Shown: in pieces, positions 17,271 to 25,800 of the stretch
How positions within the stretch are numbered: the stretch's first letter is position 1
Layout: each line of letters begins with the position of its first letter
Assembly: GCA_910579525.1 (NCBI GenBank)
Contig: CAJTUK010000001.1
Coordinates: forward strand, 372,001 to 436,000
Source of the DNA: an uncultured Christensenella sp.
GTDB taxonomy: Bacteria; Bacillota; Clostridia; Christensenellales; Borkfalkiaceae
Reading direction: 5' to 3'
Length of the DNA stretch: 64,000 nt
Position numbers and translations under genes: made by a program
The notes under the pieces: model-generated
Database searches by the model: none
Told to the model about the DNA's origin: nothing
Seen by the model: the letters and a program-made list of their open reading frames with translations, nothing else

Positions 17271-17574
17271 GCGTAATTCTCCTCACTACTTCCAAAGCGG
17301 CGTTTTTAGCGTTTTTTAAAGCCGCCGCCGAGCTTGCGGCACATTCCGCACGCTTTTTATCGAGTGCGGCGGCGTAATCTTTTTCCGCCGCGACTTCCGC
17401 ATTCCTTATTTCGCGCTCGCGCAAAGATTTACACTCCGCTTCGTTACGTTTCGAAATTTCGAGAGCTTCCTTTTCGGCAAAAGCAACTATTTCCGAAGCC
17501 TTTACATCAGCCTGCGCCTTAATTCCAGCCGCGCGGGCTTCCGCTTCGGTTATGCTTTGAATTATGTCTTCCAT
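17257..17574 (-). CDS. ntpF: V-type ATPase subunit G/H (peripheral stalk)
   Basis: 105 residues, almost wholly one charged alanine-rich helix beginning 'MEDIIQSITEAEARAAG'. It pairs with subunit E to make the outer stalk. It is the first gene of the operon, with GGGAGG before its ATG and a promoter just upstream, matching the position of ntpF in the E. hirae ntpFIKECGABD order. Confidence 0.85.
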   Translation of the reverse strand: MEDIIQSITEAEARAAGIKAQADVKASEIVAFAEKEALEISKRNEAECKSLREREIRNAEVAAEKDYAAALDKKRAECAASSAAALKNAKNAALEVVRRITRGCC

Positions 17575-17597
17575 AAGAATCCTCCCGTACGCTTAAT

Positions 17598-17626
17598 ATA
17601 TTACCATATTTTGGGAATTCTTGCAA
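17598..17626 (-). promoter_or_regulatory. Promoter of the V-ATPase operon
   Basis: TTGCAA (17626-17621), 17-nt spacer, TAATAT (17603-17598), about 24 nt before the first start codon. Confidence 0.6.
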
Positions 17627-17839
17627 GCGGTTAATAAATTTTGTTGGGTTTTTTACAAGAATTTCAAAAAACCGCCAAATTCCGCACAAATGTTAGAAAG
17701 TAACAGAATTATGTTAATATTGAAAAATTATACATAAAAATGAATAAAAATAATTTTCATATAAAAATGGTTGATTTATTTTTATGCAAGTGCTATATTT
17801 TATCACATAAACAAAAAAACAAATTTTACGAGGTATATT

Positions 17840-18688
17840 ATGAAAAAGATATTTATTGCACTTGCTACTGCGGCGGTAACCGCAACTTGCGCTATCTCAA
17901 TGGCGGCATGCTCCGACACACAGCCTCTAAAAGTTAAAAATATAGAACTTACGAGCGAAGAGTACGCCTTCGCAATTAAAAAAGAAAACACAGAATTACT
18001 TACGCAAATCAACGGATATATTGCGGAATGGAAAGCGGACGGCTCGCTTGACAAATTAATCGCCTCATACTTCAACGGCGAGGCTACGTTCAGCTACACC
18101 AACAAAACGGATTCCGCACAGGCAAACGACTTTATAGTGGCTACGAACGCATATTTCCCTCCCTTCGAATATTACAACGACAACAGCGCTTTTGCCGGAG
18201 TAGATATTGAGATAGCGCATAAAATCGCTCAAAAACTCAATAAAAACCTTTTTATTCACGATATGGATTTCGACGCCATAATCCCCGAAGTCAAGAACGG
18301 CTCGGCGCATATCGGCATGGCGGGAATAACCAAAACCCCCATCCGCGAAGAACAGGTTGCGTTTGCAACGGGCTATTACACTTCCGCGCAGGTTATTACG
18401 GTTTTGGAGAGCGACACTACGTTTGACGAATGCAAATCAGCCGAAGAAGTTGAAGCGATTTTAAATGCAAAAGACAAAAACTACGTTATCGGTACGCAGG
18501 CGGGCACTACTGGCTATATGTATTCCAACGGCGACGCGGATTTCGATTACGACGGTTTCACCAACCTCACTACAAAAGCTTACAACACGGGAGCGCTTGC
18601 GCTTATGGATTTGGCTAACGGAAAGATCAACGCGGTTATACTTGATAAGCAACCCTCTTTAATGATTGTGGAAAGTCTTAATAAATAA
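17840..18688 (+). CDS. Amino-acid ABC transporter binding lipoprotein, circularly permuted
   Basis: 282 residues from the ATG at 17840. A signal peptide ends in the lipobox 'SMAAC' (C24). Residues ~97-282 run from 'DFIVATNAYFPPFEYYN' through 'GITKTPIREEQVAFATGYY' and 'GTQAGTTGYMY' to 'KINAVILDKQPS', the order of family-3 polar amino-acid binding proteins, but the protein stops there. The missing last segment of the fold, 'LTSEEYAFAIKKENTEL' plus the final helix 'INGYIAEWKADGSLDKL', is instead at residues 36-75. The chain thus looks circularly permuted. The arginine and aspartate that normally hold the amino acid's carboxyl and amino groups are in 'TPIREE' and 'ILDKQ'. Permease and ATPase genes follow directly. 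Confidence 0.85.
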   Translation: MKKIFIALATAAVTATCAISMAACSDTQPLKVKNIELTSEEYAFAIKKENTELLTQINGYIAEWKADGSLDKLIASYFNGEATFSYTNKTDSAQANDFIVATNAYFPPFEYYNDNSAFAGVDIEIAHKIAQKLNKNLFIHDMDFDAIIPEVKNGSAHIGMAGITKTPIREEQVAFATGYYTSAQVITVLESDTTFDECKSAEEVEAILNAKDKNYVIGTQAGTTGYMYSNGDADFDYDGFTNLTTKAYNTGALALMDLANGKINAVILDKQPSLMIVESLNK

Positions 18689-18696
18689 ATATTATT

Positions 18697-19386
18697 ATGA
18701 GCGATTTTCAAATTTTTTGGAACAGATTCACCACACCGGGTACGCTACAAAGCGTTTTAACAGGATTACAGAACACGGCAATTATTGCCGTGTTCGGTCT
18801 TTTACTCGGGTTCATAATCGGCAGTTTTTTTGCAACCGTACAAATTTTACCTTTTAATAACTTATTAGTTACGGCGCTTAAACGCGTCACCGACGTATAC
18901 ATCGCCGTTTTCCGCGGTACGCCCATGATGGTTCAACTTCTTTTACTGCATTTTGCGGTATTTGCGGGAGTCAAAATCCCTCCCGTTGCGGAAGTTTCGC
19001 TTATTTTCGGACTCAACAGCTCTGCTTATATGGCGGAAATTATGCGCGGCGGCATTAACGCGGTTGACAAAGGACAATTCGAAGCGGGGCGTTCGCTAGG
19101 TTTGAGCTTCCCCGTGACTATGGTCAGAATAGTGCTTCCGCAGGCGGTTAAAAACGTTGTCCCCACCATAGGAAACGAATTTATTTCTCTGCTTAAAGAA
19201 ACGTCAATAGTAAGCGTAATAGGGCTTGCAGATTTAACGAGGGCGTTCAAAGCGATAGCAGATTCGACTTTTGAGTACTTTATCCCCTATATCGCCCTTG
19301 CTCTCATTTATTTTGTTTTAGTTCTAATTATAACCGTAATAATCAAACTTATCGAAAGGAGGTTGCGTAAGAGTGAAAAACGTTGA
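18697..19386 (+). CDS. Amino-acid ABC transporter permease
   Basis: 229 residues, five or so membrane spans, HisM/GlnP type. The first third has 'LTGLQNTAIIAVFGLLLGF' and 'VFRGTPMMVQLLLL', both diagnostic of the polar amino-acid permease family. The EAA loop that contacts the ATPase reads 'EAGRSLGLSFPVTMVRIVLPQA'-like around residues 128-149, and 'NEFISLLKETSIVSVIG' follows. It starts 8 bp after the binding protein gene and overlaps the ATPase gene by 14 bp. Confidence 0.93.
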   Translation: MSDFQIFWNRFTTPGTLQSVLTGLQNTAIIAVFGLLLGFIIGSFFATVQILPFNNLLVTALKRVTDVYIAVFRGTPMMVQLLLLHFAVFAGVKIPPVAEVSLIFGLNSSAYMAEIMRGGINAVDKGQFEAGRSLGLSFPVTMVRIVLPQAVKNVVPTIGNEFISLLKETSIVSVIGLADLTRAFKAIADSTFEYFIPYIALALIYFVLVLIITVIIKLIERRLRKSEKR

Positions 19387-20317
19387 ATCGGGCGAAGAGA
19401 ACAACGCTTCTAAATCCAAAAAGGAATATAAGCCCAAATTTCAAAACAAAAGACTCACGCCCGTTGAACCTTTCGACCCCGAAGCCTTGATAGAAGTGCA
19501 GCACCTGACAAAAAAATACGGCAGTTTAAAGGTCTTGAACGACATATCGGACAAAATTTATCAGGGTGAAAAGATTGCGGTTATAGGTCCTTCCGGCAGC
19601 GGAAAATCCACGTTTTTGCGCTGTTTGAACGTTTTGGAAGACCCCACCGACGGATACGTGTTTTTTGAGGGAAACAACCTTTGCGATTTGAAAGTGGACA
19701 TAAACTTTCAGCGCAGGCATATGGGAATGGTTTTTCAGCAATTCAATCTGTTCAACAATATGAACGTTTTAAAAAACATCACCCTCGCACCCGTTCATAT
19801 CGGGCTCAAAGAACTCAACAAAACCAAACGGCAGATTTTTAAAATTAAATTTTTAAATTTGTTTAAAAGCAAAGACAAAAAACTGCCCGTACCCGAATTG
19901 CAGACAAGCAAGAAAAAGATTAAAGAAGACGCCGAGCAAAATGCTTTGAGGCTTTTAAAGCGCATCGGTCTTGAAGAAAAAGCAAACGTCTACCCTTCAA
20001 CCCTATCCGGAGGACAACGGCAACGTATCGCCATTGTGCGCGCGCTGGCTATGAACCCTAGGGTTATGCTCTTCGACGAACCCACTTCCGCGCTCGACCC
20101 CGAAATGGTAGGCGAAGTGCTTGCGCTCATAAAAGAACTTGCAAACGAGGGCATGACTATGGTCATAGTAACGCACGAAATGGGCTTTGCCCGCGAAGTT
20201 GCCACCCGCGTGCTGTTTATGGACGGCGGCAAAATTCAGGAACAGGGAACGCCGGAACATATCTTCGGCGCGCCGAATAACGAAAGACTCAAAGACTTTT
20301 TATCCAAAGTTTTATAA
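19373..20317 (+). CDS. Amino-acid ABC transporter ATPase with N-terminal extension and internal insert
   Basis: 314 residues; typical GlnQ/HisP proteins have ~240. The GTG start has AAAGGAGG about 8 nt upstream. A basic extension (1-~38) precedes the ATPase domain: Walker A 'GPSGSGKST' (72-80), Q-loop 'VFQQFNLF', signature 'LSGGQRQR' (211-218), Walker B 'VMLFDEPTSALDP' and switch histidine 'IVTHEMG'. About 38 extra lysine-rich residues (~147-184, 'KTKRQIFKIKFLNLFKSK' and on) lie in the helical domain between Q-loop and signature, near the face that touches the permease. All catalytic motifs are intact, so it should be active. Confidence 0.9.
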   Translation: MKNVESGEENNASKSKKEYKPKFQNKRLTPVEPFDPEALIEVQHLTKKYGSLKVLNDISDKIYQGEKIAVIGPSGSGKSTFLRCLNVLEDPTDGYVFFEGNNLCDLKVDINFQRRHMGMVFQQFNLFNNMNVLKNITLAPVHIGLKELNKTKRQIFKIKFLNLFKSKDKKLPVPELQTSKKKIKEDAEQNALRLLKRIGLEEKANVYPSTLSGGQRQRIAIVRALAMNPRVMLFDEPTSALDPEMVGEVLALIKELANEGMTMVIVTHEMGFAREVATRVLFMDGGKIQEQGTPEHIFGAPNNERLKDFLSKVL

Positions 20318-20396
20318 TATGAATATCGACAAATCCGGTCGCATTAAAAAATCCCTCGTAAACAGGTTTATGTCATAGAGATTTTCGTGAATAAGC

Positions 20397-20446
20397 AAAT
20401 AGCGCACTATCTTCTTTTTTGAAGTCAGTGCGCTATATTTTTTTAA
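20397..20446. terminator. Terminator shared by ABC operon and the convergent lipoprotein gene
   Basis: ATAGCGCACT...AGTGCGCTAT stem with an A/T-rich interior, followed by T8 on the + strand. The same type of hairpin closes the related unit at 32027-32073. Confidence 0.8.
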
Positions 20447-20454
20447 GTTTAGGA

Positions 20455-20472
20455 CGCTAAATTGAAATTTAT
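20455..20472. repeat. Shared 3' UTR element, copy 1
   Basis: 18 bp, CGCTAAATTGAAATTTAT, identical to 32084-32101. It lies just downstream (on the minus strand) of the small lipoprotein gene and before its hairpin terminator. Confidence 0.75.
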
Positions 20473-20506
20473 TGTTTAAAAATTAGTTTTCATAATTATT
20501 TTAACG

Positions 20507-20974
20507 TCAATTTTTAGATATGAAATTCAAAGTATATTGAATATCTTCTTTTAATAATGTTAAAATCAAAGTTTTGATTTTGCTACCATCATTGTATTTT
20601 GTTGTAGACACAGTAGCATTTCCCGATAAATCATTGACGGTAACTTTATATACTACTGTTTCCACTCCTATGACATCGACCTTTTTATAAGTTCCAATAA
20701 ATGATTTGTTTGTATCTGCGTTATCAGTTATTGTGATTATTTCGTCATTTGCAACAAGAGTAACATCTACAATAGGAATGAGCGAATCTTCAACAACCCA
20801 TTCATCGTTTCTAGCAATAACTTGACTCTCTTGATTTTCAATATCCGCTCGTATCGCTACCTGTAAATGCCAATTCGTATTTTCAATAGTTATATCAAAA
20901 CTTGTGCAAGCACATAGCACACAACTTAGAATTAGAATTATTGTTGCTACGATAGAAAATACTATTTTTCTCAT
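20507..20974 (-). CDS. Small lipoprotein of unknown function
   Basis: 155 residues. A signal peptide with lipobox 'CVLCAC' anchors it outside the membrane. The rest is a beta-rich domain with alternating polar/hydrophobic strands, e.g. 'YKKVDVIGVETVVYKVTVND' and 'KIKTLILTLLKEDIQYTLNF'. I do not recognise a family. The gene is A+T-rich compared with its neighbours and faces the upstream ABC operon. Its promoter, leader and 3' end are shared with the unrelated gene at 32098-32469, which hints at an acquired cassette. Confidence 0.7.
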   Translation of the reverse strand: MRKIVFSIVATIILILSCVLCACTSFDITIENTNWHLQVAIRADIENQESQVIARNDEWVVEDSLIPIVDVTLVANDEIITITDNADTNKSFIGTYKKVDVIGVETVVYKVTVNDLSGNATVSTTKYNDGSKIKTLILTLLKEDIQYTLNFISKN

Positions 20975-20991
20975 ATGATATGCCTTTTACA

Positions 20992-21011
20992 TTAAATTAC
21001 TGTTTATCGTA
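20992..21011. repeat. Shared 5' leader element, copy 1
   Basis: TTAAATTACTGTTTATCGTA on the + strand, identical over 20 bp to 32481-32500. On the minus strand it begins 5 nt after the -10 box in both places, so it is the start of the transcript leader. Confidence 0.75.
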
Positions 21012-21016
21012 TAAGG

Positions 21017-21045
21017 ATTATAACAAAATCGCAATAAAAAAGCAA
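21017..21045 (-). promoter_or_regulatory. Promoter of the small lipoprotein gene
   Basis: TTGCTT (21045-21040), 17-nt spacer, TATAAT (21022-21017), directly upstream of the shared leader element. Confidence 0.6.
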
Positions 21046-21063
21046 GGATAAATTATCCTTGCT
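21034..21063 (-). terminator. Terminator of the Sel1-repeat operon
   Basis: AGCAAGGATAA/TTATCCTTGCT stem; read on the minus strand it is followed by T6. It overlaps the -35 of the next promoter. Confidence 0.8.
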
Positions 21064-21108
21064 TCGCTTTTATCATTATGCCCCGTAAAGACGGGGGGAG
21101 TTTTTACG

Positions 21109-22653
21109 TTATATATAATCTTTGAATTTTCTTTTAGTCAGGCGGAATTTTGCGTCGTCGTCGCCGGCAGCGGACGCCTTTTTATACCACTCGGCAGCTT
21201 TTGCTATGTCTTTTTCAACCCCCATGCCTCTTTCGTAAAGTTCGCCGACGTTGAACATACCTTCGGGGCTACCCATATCGGCGGCTTTGAGATAATACTC
21301 CATGGCTTTTACGTAATCCCTCCGCACGCCCTTACCCTGCTCGTAACAAAATCCGAGATTCGAAGTGCCCATGCCGCTACCCGCTTCCATAGCGCGCTCA
21401 AACCACTTTACTGCCTGAATGTAATCCTTTTTAACCCCTATACCCGTCAAAAAGCAGTAGCCCACGTCGCTCATGGCCTGCGGATTGCCTTGCTCCGCTG
21501 ACTTTAACTCCCATTTATACGCTTCCGCTTTATTTATTTTTACTCCGTTGCCTACCTGATAAGCCCAGCCGACGTGTAACTGCGCCCTGTCGTCGCCCTG
21601 TTCGGCGGCTTTCATATGCCAGTAAAGCGCCTTTTCCGCGTCGACCACTGTGCCGTGCCCTTCCTCATAGCACATTGCAAGATTGTATTGCGCGCGAGAA
21701 TAGCCTTGCTTCGCCGAACGGCGGAACCATCGCGCCGCCTCGTACAAATTTTTATTTACGCCTTTGCCCACTACGTAACACCAGCCGTACTCGTTCTGCG
21801 CTTCGGCGTACCCGTCTTCGGCGGCTTTACGGTATAAATCCACCGCTTTGGCATAATCCCGCCCGACCTCTTTTCCCTCGTCGTACAGTTTGCCCAAGTC
21901 GTACTGCGCGGGAGCAAATTCGCCTTCGGCGGCTTTATTCAGCAATTCCAACGCCTTTTCCGTATCTTTTTCAACACCTGCGCCGTCACGATAGCACTGT
22001 CCGAGAAAGTGAACCGCAGGCAAATAATCCTGCTCCGCGGCTTTATTCAACAATTCCATCGCCTTTATCCGGTCTTTTTCAACTCCTTCCCCGTTAAAAT
22101 AGAATTTACCCAAAACGAAAACAGAGGGAGCGTAATTCTGATCCGCGGCAAGTTTGAGCCATCTTACAGCTTCGACGTAATCATTGTCTACGCCTGCGCC
22201 GTCGGCATAGCAAACGCCCAGCGCGTGTTGAGCTCTTTTGAATCCTTGTTCGGCTGATTTTTTAAACCAGTACGAGCTTAATCCGTCATCCTCTTCTATT
22301 CCGTCGCCGTCGCGGTAACACACACCCAGATAAAACTGCGAGTTAGCGTCGTCCTGCGCGGCTGATTTTTTTAGCCACTTAACCGCCTCTTCGGCGTCCT
22401 CTTCAACGCCTTCGCCGAACTTATAGCACACTGCAACGTGAAACTGCGCCGCGGGGTTGCCCTTGTCCGCCGCAGACTTCCAGAGTTCGAACGCTTCTTC
22501 AAACTTGCCGTCGTCGTACAGGGTCAGCGCCTTTTCGCATACTTCTTCGGCTTCCTCCACGGAAATTCCCGCTACCGAGGCGCACGTTTCTTCATCGACG
22601 TCGCCGCCGAATTTCTTTAAAATATCGTCTATGAGCCCTTCTTGTTTTTCCAT
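21109..22653 (-). CDS. Sel1-repeat (SLR) protein
   Basis: 514 residues, no signal peptide or membrane span. After an N-terminal ~45-residue segment it consists of 12 complete ~36-residue Sel1-like repeats plus a partial thirteenth. The repeat pattern is 'A..W..KAAEQG...AQ..LG.CY..G.GV..D'. These helical pairs stack into a superhelix used for protein-protein contacts, often in signalling or stress. The partner is unknown. It starts one base before the stop of the next Sel1 gene, and both share an N-terminal 'IDDILK' motif, so they arose by duplication. Confidence 0.9.
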   Translation of the reverse strand: MEKQEGLIDDILKKFGGDVDEETCASVAGISVEEAEEVCEKALTLYDDGKFEEAFELWKSAADKGNPAAQFHVAVCYKFGEGVEEDAEEAVKWLKKSAAQDDANSQFYLGVCYRDGDGIEEDDGLSSYWFKKSAEQGFKRAQHALGVCYADGAGVDNDYVEAVRWLKLAADQNYAPSVFVLGKFYFNGEGVEKDRIKAMELLNKAAEQDYLPAVHFLGQCYRDGAGVEKDTEKALELLNKAAEGEFAPAQYDLGKLYDEGKEVGRDYAKAVDLYRKAAEDGYAEAQNEYGWCYVVGKGVNKNLYEAARWFRRSAKQGYSRAQYNLAMCYEEGHGTVVDAEKALYWHMKAAEQGDDRAQLHVGWAYQVGNGVKINKAEAYKWELKSAEQGNPQAMSDVGYCFLTGIGVKKDYIQAVKWFERAMEAGSGMGTSNLGFCYEQGKGVRRDYVKAMEYYLKAADMGSPEGMFNVGELYERGMGVEKDIAKAAEWYKKASAAGDDDAKFRLTKRKFKDYI

Positions 22654-24053
22654 TATTTGAGTCTCTTTAAAGCCCTTTTAGAATCTTTATTTCCCTGTTG
22701 CGCCGCCCGAGCATACCATTCGCGCGCTTCGTTGAGGTCGACGTCCACGCCTATGCCGTCTTCATAACACCTGCCGAGGCAGTACTGGGAATCGGAGTCG
22801 CCCTGCATAGCGGATTTATAGAACCAGTGAAAAGCCTTTTCGGGGTCGTCGTCGACGCCCGTACCTTCAAGGTAGCACCAAGCTATTTTATACTGCGCGT
22901 CCGAATCGCCCTGCATAGCCGCCTGATAGAACCAGTAAGCCGCCTCTCTGTCGTCCTGCTTAACACCTTTACCTGACAAAAGATGCTGTGCGAGGTTATA
23001 CTGCGCTTCCGCCTGACCGTCCTCCGCGGCTTTACGGTAATACTCGACCGCAAGCTCGTTATTTACCTTTACGCCCTTACCGAAAGCGTAAACGTTGCCC
23101 AAATTGTAGTTGGACATAACGCTGCCGAGCTCGGCGCCCTTTTCGTACATTTCTATTGCCTTTTGCATGTTTCTCTTTACGCCGACGCCCTGCTCGTACA
23201 TACAGCCCAGATTGCAAAACGCCTGAAAATATCCGTTAGCCGCCGAACGGTTATACCACTCTATGGCCTGCGCCACGTCATAAGCAACGCCTTCGCCGTT
23301 TTCGTAACACCACCCAACGTAGCACTGCGCCTTTGCGTGATTTTGCATCGCCGCCTTTTTATAATAGGAAAATGCCACAACGTCGTTTTCTTCTACGCCG
23401 TCGCCGTCGTCGTAGCACTCGCCCAAACAAAACTGCGCTTCGGCAATTCCCTTATCTGCGGCAATTTTAAAAAGCCTGACAGCCTCTTCCTCGTCGCGAG
23501 CGACGCCCCTGCCGCTCAAATATGCTTTAGCGGCGTAAGTCTGACCCGTAGGGTCGCCGAGGTCCGCCGACTTTTTATACCAGTTGAACGATTCTTCGTA
23601 GCGGGTATCGTCTTTTACGCCTATTCCCTTGGACGTATAATAACCGAGATTATTCAGCGCTTGCGTGCTACCCAAATCGGCGGATTTTTTAAACCAATAA
23701 AGCGCCTTTTCTTCGTCTTTTTCAACGCCCGTACCCGACATATAGAACAAACCCGCGTAACACTGCGCGTTTGCATGACCGAGTTCGGCCGCCTTAAAAA
23801 AATATTCGGTTGCGATTGCGGTTTTATTCTCTTTTTCGCTATCGCTTATTCCAAGCCCGTAATAATAACAATAACCGAGCATATACAGAGCTTCGGGGTC
23901 GTTGGTTTCCGCCGCTTCTTTGTATATTTCAAGCGCTTCGGCAAATTTTTTTTCTTCGTAAAGCTTTTTCGCCTTTGCGCACAAATCCGAGCCCTGTTCT
24001 TTAACTTCTTTAGACTTTAAAATGTCGTCTATAATTTTTTCTTTTTCGTTCAT
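22653..24053 (-). CDS. Sel1-repeat (SLR) protein, paralogue
   Basis: 466 residues from the ATG at 24053, chosen because GGAGG lies 5 nt upstream and because 'MNEKEKIIDDILK' lines up with the neighbour's 'MEKQEGLIDDILK'. It has 11 full Sel1-like repeats plus a partial twelfth. Repeats 2 and 3 carry small insertions ('SDSEKEN', 'DTRYEE'). Repeats 10 and 11 are nearly alike ('QGDSDAQYKIAWCY' and 'QGDSDSQYCLGRCY'), a sign of recent repeat duplication. It is presumably a cytoplasmic scaffold; function otherwise unknown. Confidence 0.9.
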   Translation of the reverse strand: MNEKEKIIDDILKSKEVKEQGSDLCAKAKKLYEEKKFAEALEIYKEAAETNDPEALYMLGYCYYYGLGISDSEKENKTAIATEYFFKAAELGHANAQCYAGLFYMSGTGVEKDEEKALYWFKKSADLGSTQALNNLGYYTSKGIGVKDDTRYEESFNWYKKSADLGDPTGQTYAAKAYLSGRGVARDEEEAVRLFKIAADKGIAEAQFCLGECYDDGDGVEENDVVAFSYYKKAAMQNHAKAQCYVGWCYENGEGVAYDVAQAIEWYNRSAANGYFQAFCNLGCMYEQGVGVKRNMQKAIEMYEKGAELGSVMSNYNLGNVYAFGKGVKVNNELAVEYYRKAAEDGQAEAQYNLAQHLLSGKGVKQDDREAAYWFYQAAMQGDSDAQYKIAWCYLEGTGVDDDPEKAFHWFYKSAMQGDSDSQYCLGRCYEDGIGVDVDLNEAREWYARAAQQGNKDSKRALKRLK

Positions 24054-24153
24054 AAAGACCTCCAAACTATTCAATTCGAGCTCCGCAATCGGCGGAGTTA
24101 CAACAGTCGCATTTATATTATAACTTTTTATGCCGCAAATGTAAAGTTTATTA

Positions 24154-24190
24154 TAAAAAAATCCGCCGACCCTTTAAAAGGACCGGCGGC
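24154..24190 (-). terminator. Terminator of the MATE gene
   Basis: CCGCCG...CGGCGG stem with a small internal mismatch; on the minus strand it is followed by a T-run. Confidence 0.65.
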
Positions 24191-24194
24191 GCGC

Positions 24195-25586
24195 TTATGC
24201 TCCCGATTCGTTATTTTCACGTTGTTCAAAAATCTTTTCTTTGCCGTAATAACCGTATTTTTTATGATAGACAATTACAAACACTATTGTAACTATCAAC
24301 GAAAGCGCGTCCGATACGAGCCCCGCCGACCACACGCCGTCCAGCCCCATAAACAGAGGCAGCACCATAACGGCGGTAACCTGAAAAACTATAGTTCTCA
24401 AAAACGATATCAGCGCGGATATAAGACCGTTGTTGAGCGAAGTGAACAGCGACGAGCCGTATATATTAATGCCGCACATCAAAAATATTCCCGCGTATAT
24501 TCTGAACCCGCGCAACGCCATTTCGAAAACGTGCTGTTCGTAGCCGAAAATCTTCATAAACGGGTAGGCGAGCGCTTCCGAAAGCCCGAACATCGCAAGC
24601 CCCGTAACGCCCATTATTATCATACTCTTTTTAAACAGATTTTTCATTTCGGGTTTATTACCCGCGCCGTAATTATAGCCCATAAGCGGCGCGCTTCCCA
24701 CGGCGTACCCCATAAATATGGCGAAGAAAATCATACCCACGTAACCTATCGCCCCGTAAGCCGCAACTCCCGATTTGCCGAGTTCTTCGCCGAGTATCGC
24801 CTGAATCTGAAAGTTGTAGAGCATAATAACGAGCGCCGAAGAAACGTTTGAAAAAAACTCCGAAGAGCCGTTTGTGCACGCCTTTAAAAAAGCTTTGCCG
24901 TAAAACTTTGTTTTGGTCAGCCGTAAAAGGCTGTTGTTTTTCGAAGCAAAATATATTATGGGGAAGATACCGCCGAAAACCTGACTAACCGCGGTCGCCA
25001 CGGCGGCGCCGGTAAGTCCCAACCCGCACCCGGCAACGAACACTGCGTCTAAAATTATATTCAAAACTCCCGCCGACGCGGTGGCAATGAGCCCAAGACG
25101 CGGTTTTTCCGCAGTGACGAAAAAGCTTTGGAAAATGTTCTGCAAAATAAAGAAGGGTTGCGTACCGAGCAGTATTCTTCCGTACAGCACGCAATAGCCT
25201 AAAATAGGGTCCTCCTTTGCGCCTAGAAGTTTTGCAACCGGCTCCACCGCAAACTGCCCCGCAACGGCAATAAACACGCCTATTCCCGCCGTAATGTAAA
25301 CGAGCATCGAAAAGTATTTGTTTGCCCTTTCTTTATCCCCTTCGCCCAGAGTTTTAGAGACGAGGGCGCTTCCTCCCGCGCCTATCATAAAACCAATGGA
25401 GCCGAAAATCATGAACAGGGGAAATATTAAATTTATTGCGGCAACCGCCGTTTCGCCCGCAAAATTAGACACGAAAAGGCCGTCCACGACCGAATACACG
25501 CTCGTGAACAACATCATTACGACGGACGGCAAAACGAAGATGAGCAATTTTTTTAAAGTAAAATGTTCGCTTAATCCTATTCTCAT
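24195..25586 (-). CDS. MATE family multidrug/Na+ antiporter
   Basis: 463 residues with 12 membrane spans in two related halves, the standard MATE size. The first half has 'PSVVMMLFTSVYSVVDGLFVSN' region and 'FVAGCGLGLTGAAVATAVSQ'; the second has 'PLMGYNYGAGNKPEMKNLFK', diagnostic for the MepA/DinF-like branch. It would export cationic drugs or metabolites using a Na+ or H+ gradient; the Na+ V-ATPase could energise it, but that is inference. It has a consensus promoter and a ~115-nt leader with a hairpin. Confidence 0.93.
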   Translation of the reverse strand: MRIGLSEHFTLKKLLIFVLPSVVMMLFTSVYSVVDGLFVSNFAGETAVAAINLIFPLFMIFGSIGFMIGAGGSALVSKTLGEGDKERANKYFSMLVYITAGIGVFIAVAGQFAVEPVAKLLGAKEDPILGYCVLYGRILLGTQPFFILQNIFQSFFVTAEKPRLGLIATASAGVLNIILDAVFVAGCGLGLTGAAVATAVSQVFGGIFPIIYFASKNNSLLRLTKTKFYGKAFLKACTNGSSEFFSNVSSALVIMLYNFQIQAILGEELGKSGVAAYGAIGYVGMIFFAIFMGYAVGSAPLMGYNYGAGNKPEMKNLFKKSMIIMGVTGLAMFGLSEALAYPFMKIFGYEQHVFEMALRGFRIYAGIFLMCGINIYGSSLFTSLNNGLISALISFLRTIVFQVTAVMVLPLFMGLDGVWSAGLVSDALSLIVTIVFVIVYHKKYGYYGKEKIFEQRENNESGA

Positions 25587-25612
25587 AACAAACCTTTCCG
25601 TAAAATATAAAA

Positions 25613-25642
25613 AAGCCGCCGAGGAATAAATCTTCGGTCGCT
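25613..25642 (-). promoter_or_regulatory. Hairpin plus T-run in the MATE leader (possible attenuator)
   Basis: On the minus strand GCGACCGAAG...CCTCGGCGGC forms an interrupted stem followed by T6, between the promoter and the MATE start. It resembles a premature terminator. I cannot match it to a known riboswitch. Confidence 0.35.
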
Positions 25643-25704
25643 CCCGTTTTTAAAACTTTGCCGACGTGCGGCGACGTTTTATAACTAATCGGTTGATTTA
25701 CCGT

Positions 25705-25733
25705 ATTATACATTTACCGATTTATATTGTCAA
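25705..25733 (-). promoter_or_regulatory. Consensus promoter of the MATE gene
   Basis: TTGACA (25733-25728), 17-nt spacer, TATAAT (25710-25705). Confidence 0.85.
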
Positions 25734-25762
25734 ACAAATATTTGCCAAAAACGTAAAATCGC

Positions 25763-25791
25763 TTGAAACACCGAGGAAAAAATATTATAAT
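25763..25791 (+). promoter_or_regulatory. Promoter of the DUF3737 gene, very close to its start
   Basis: TTGAAA, 17-nt spacer, TATAAT ending 9 nt before the ATG. Transcription would start about at the ATG, giving a leaderless or nearly leaderless mRNA. Confidence 0.6.
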
Positions 25792-25800
25792 ATATGCGAT

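Noticed and set aside
22983..24020. Long open frame antisense to a Sel1 gene (345 codons)
   Set aside because: It is the shadow of a repeat-rich coding strand; no start signal, no protein-like composition.
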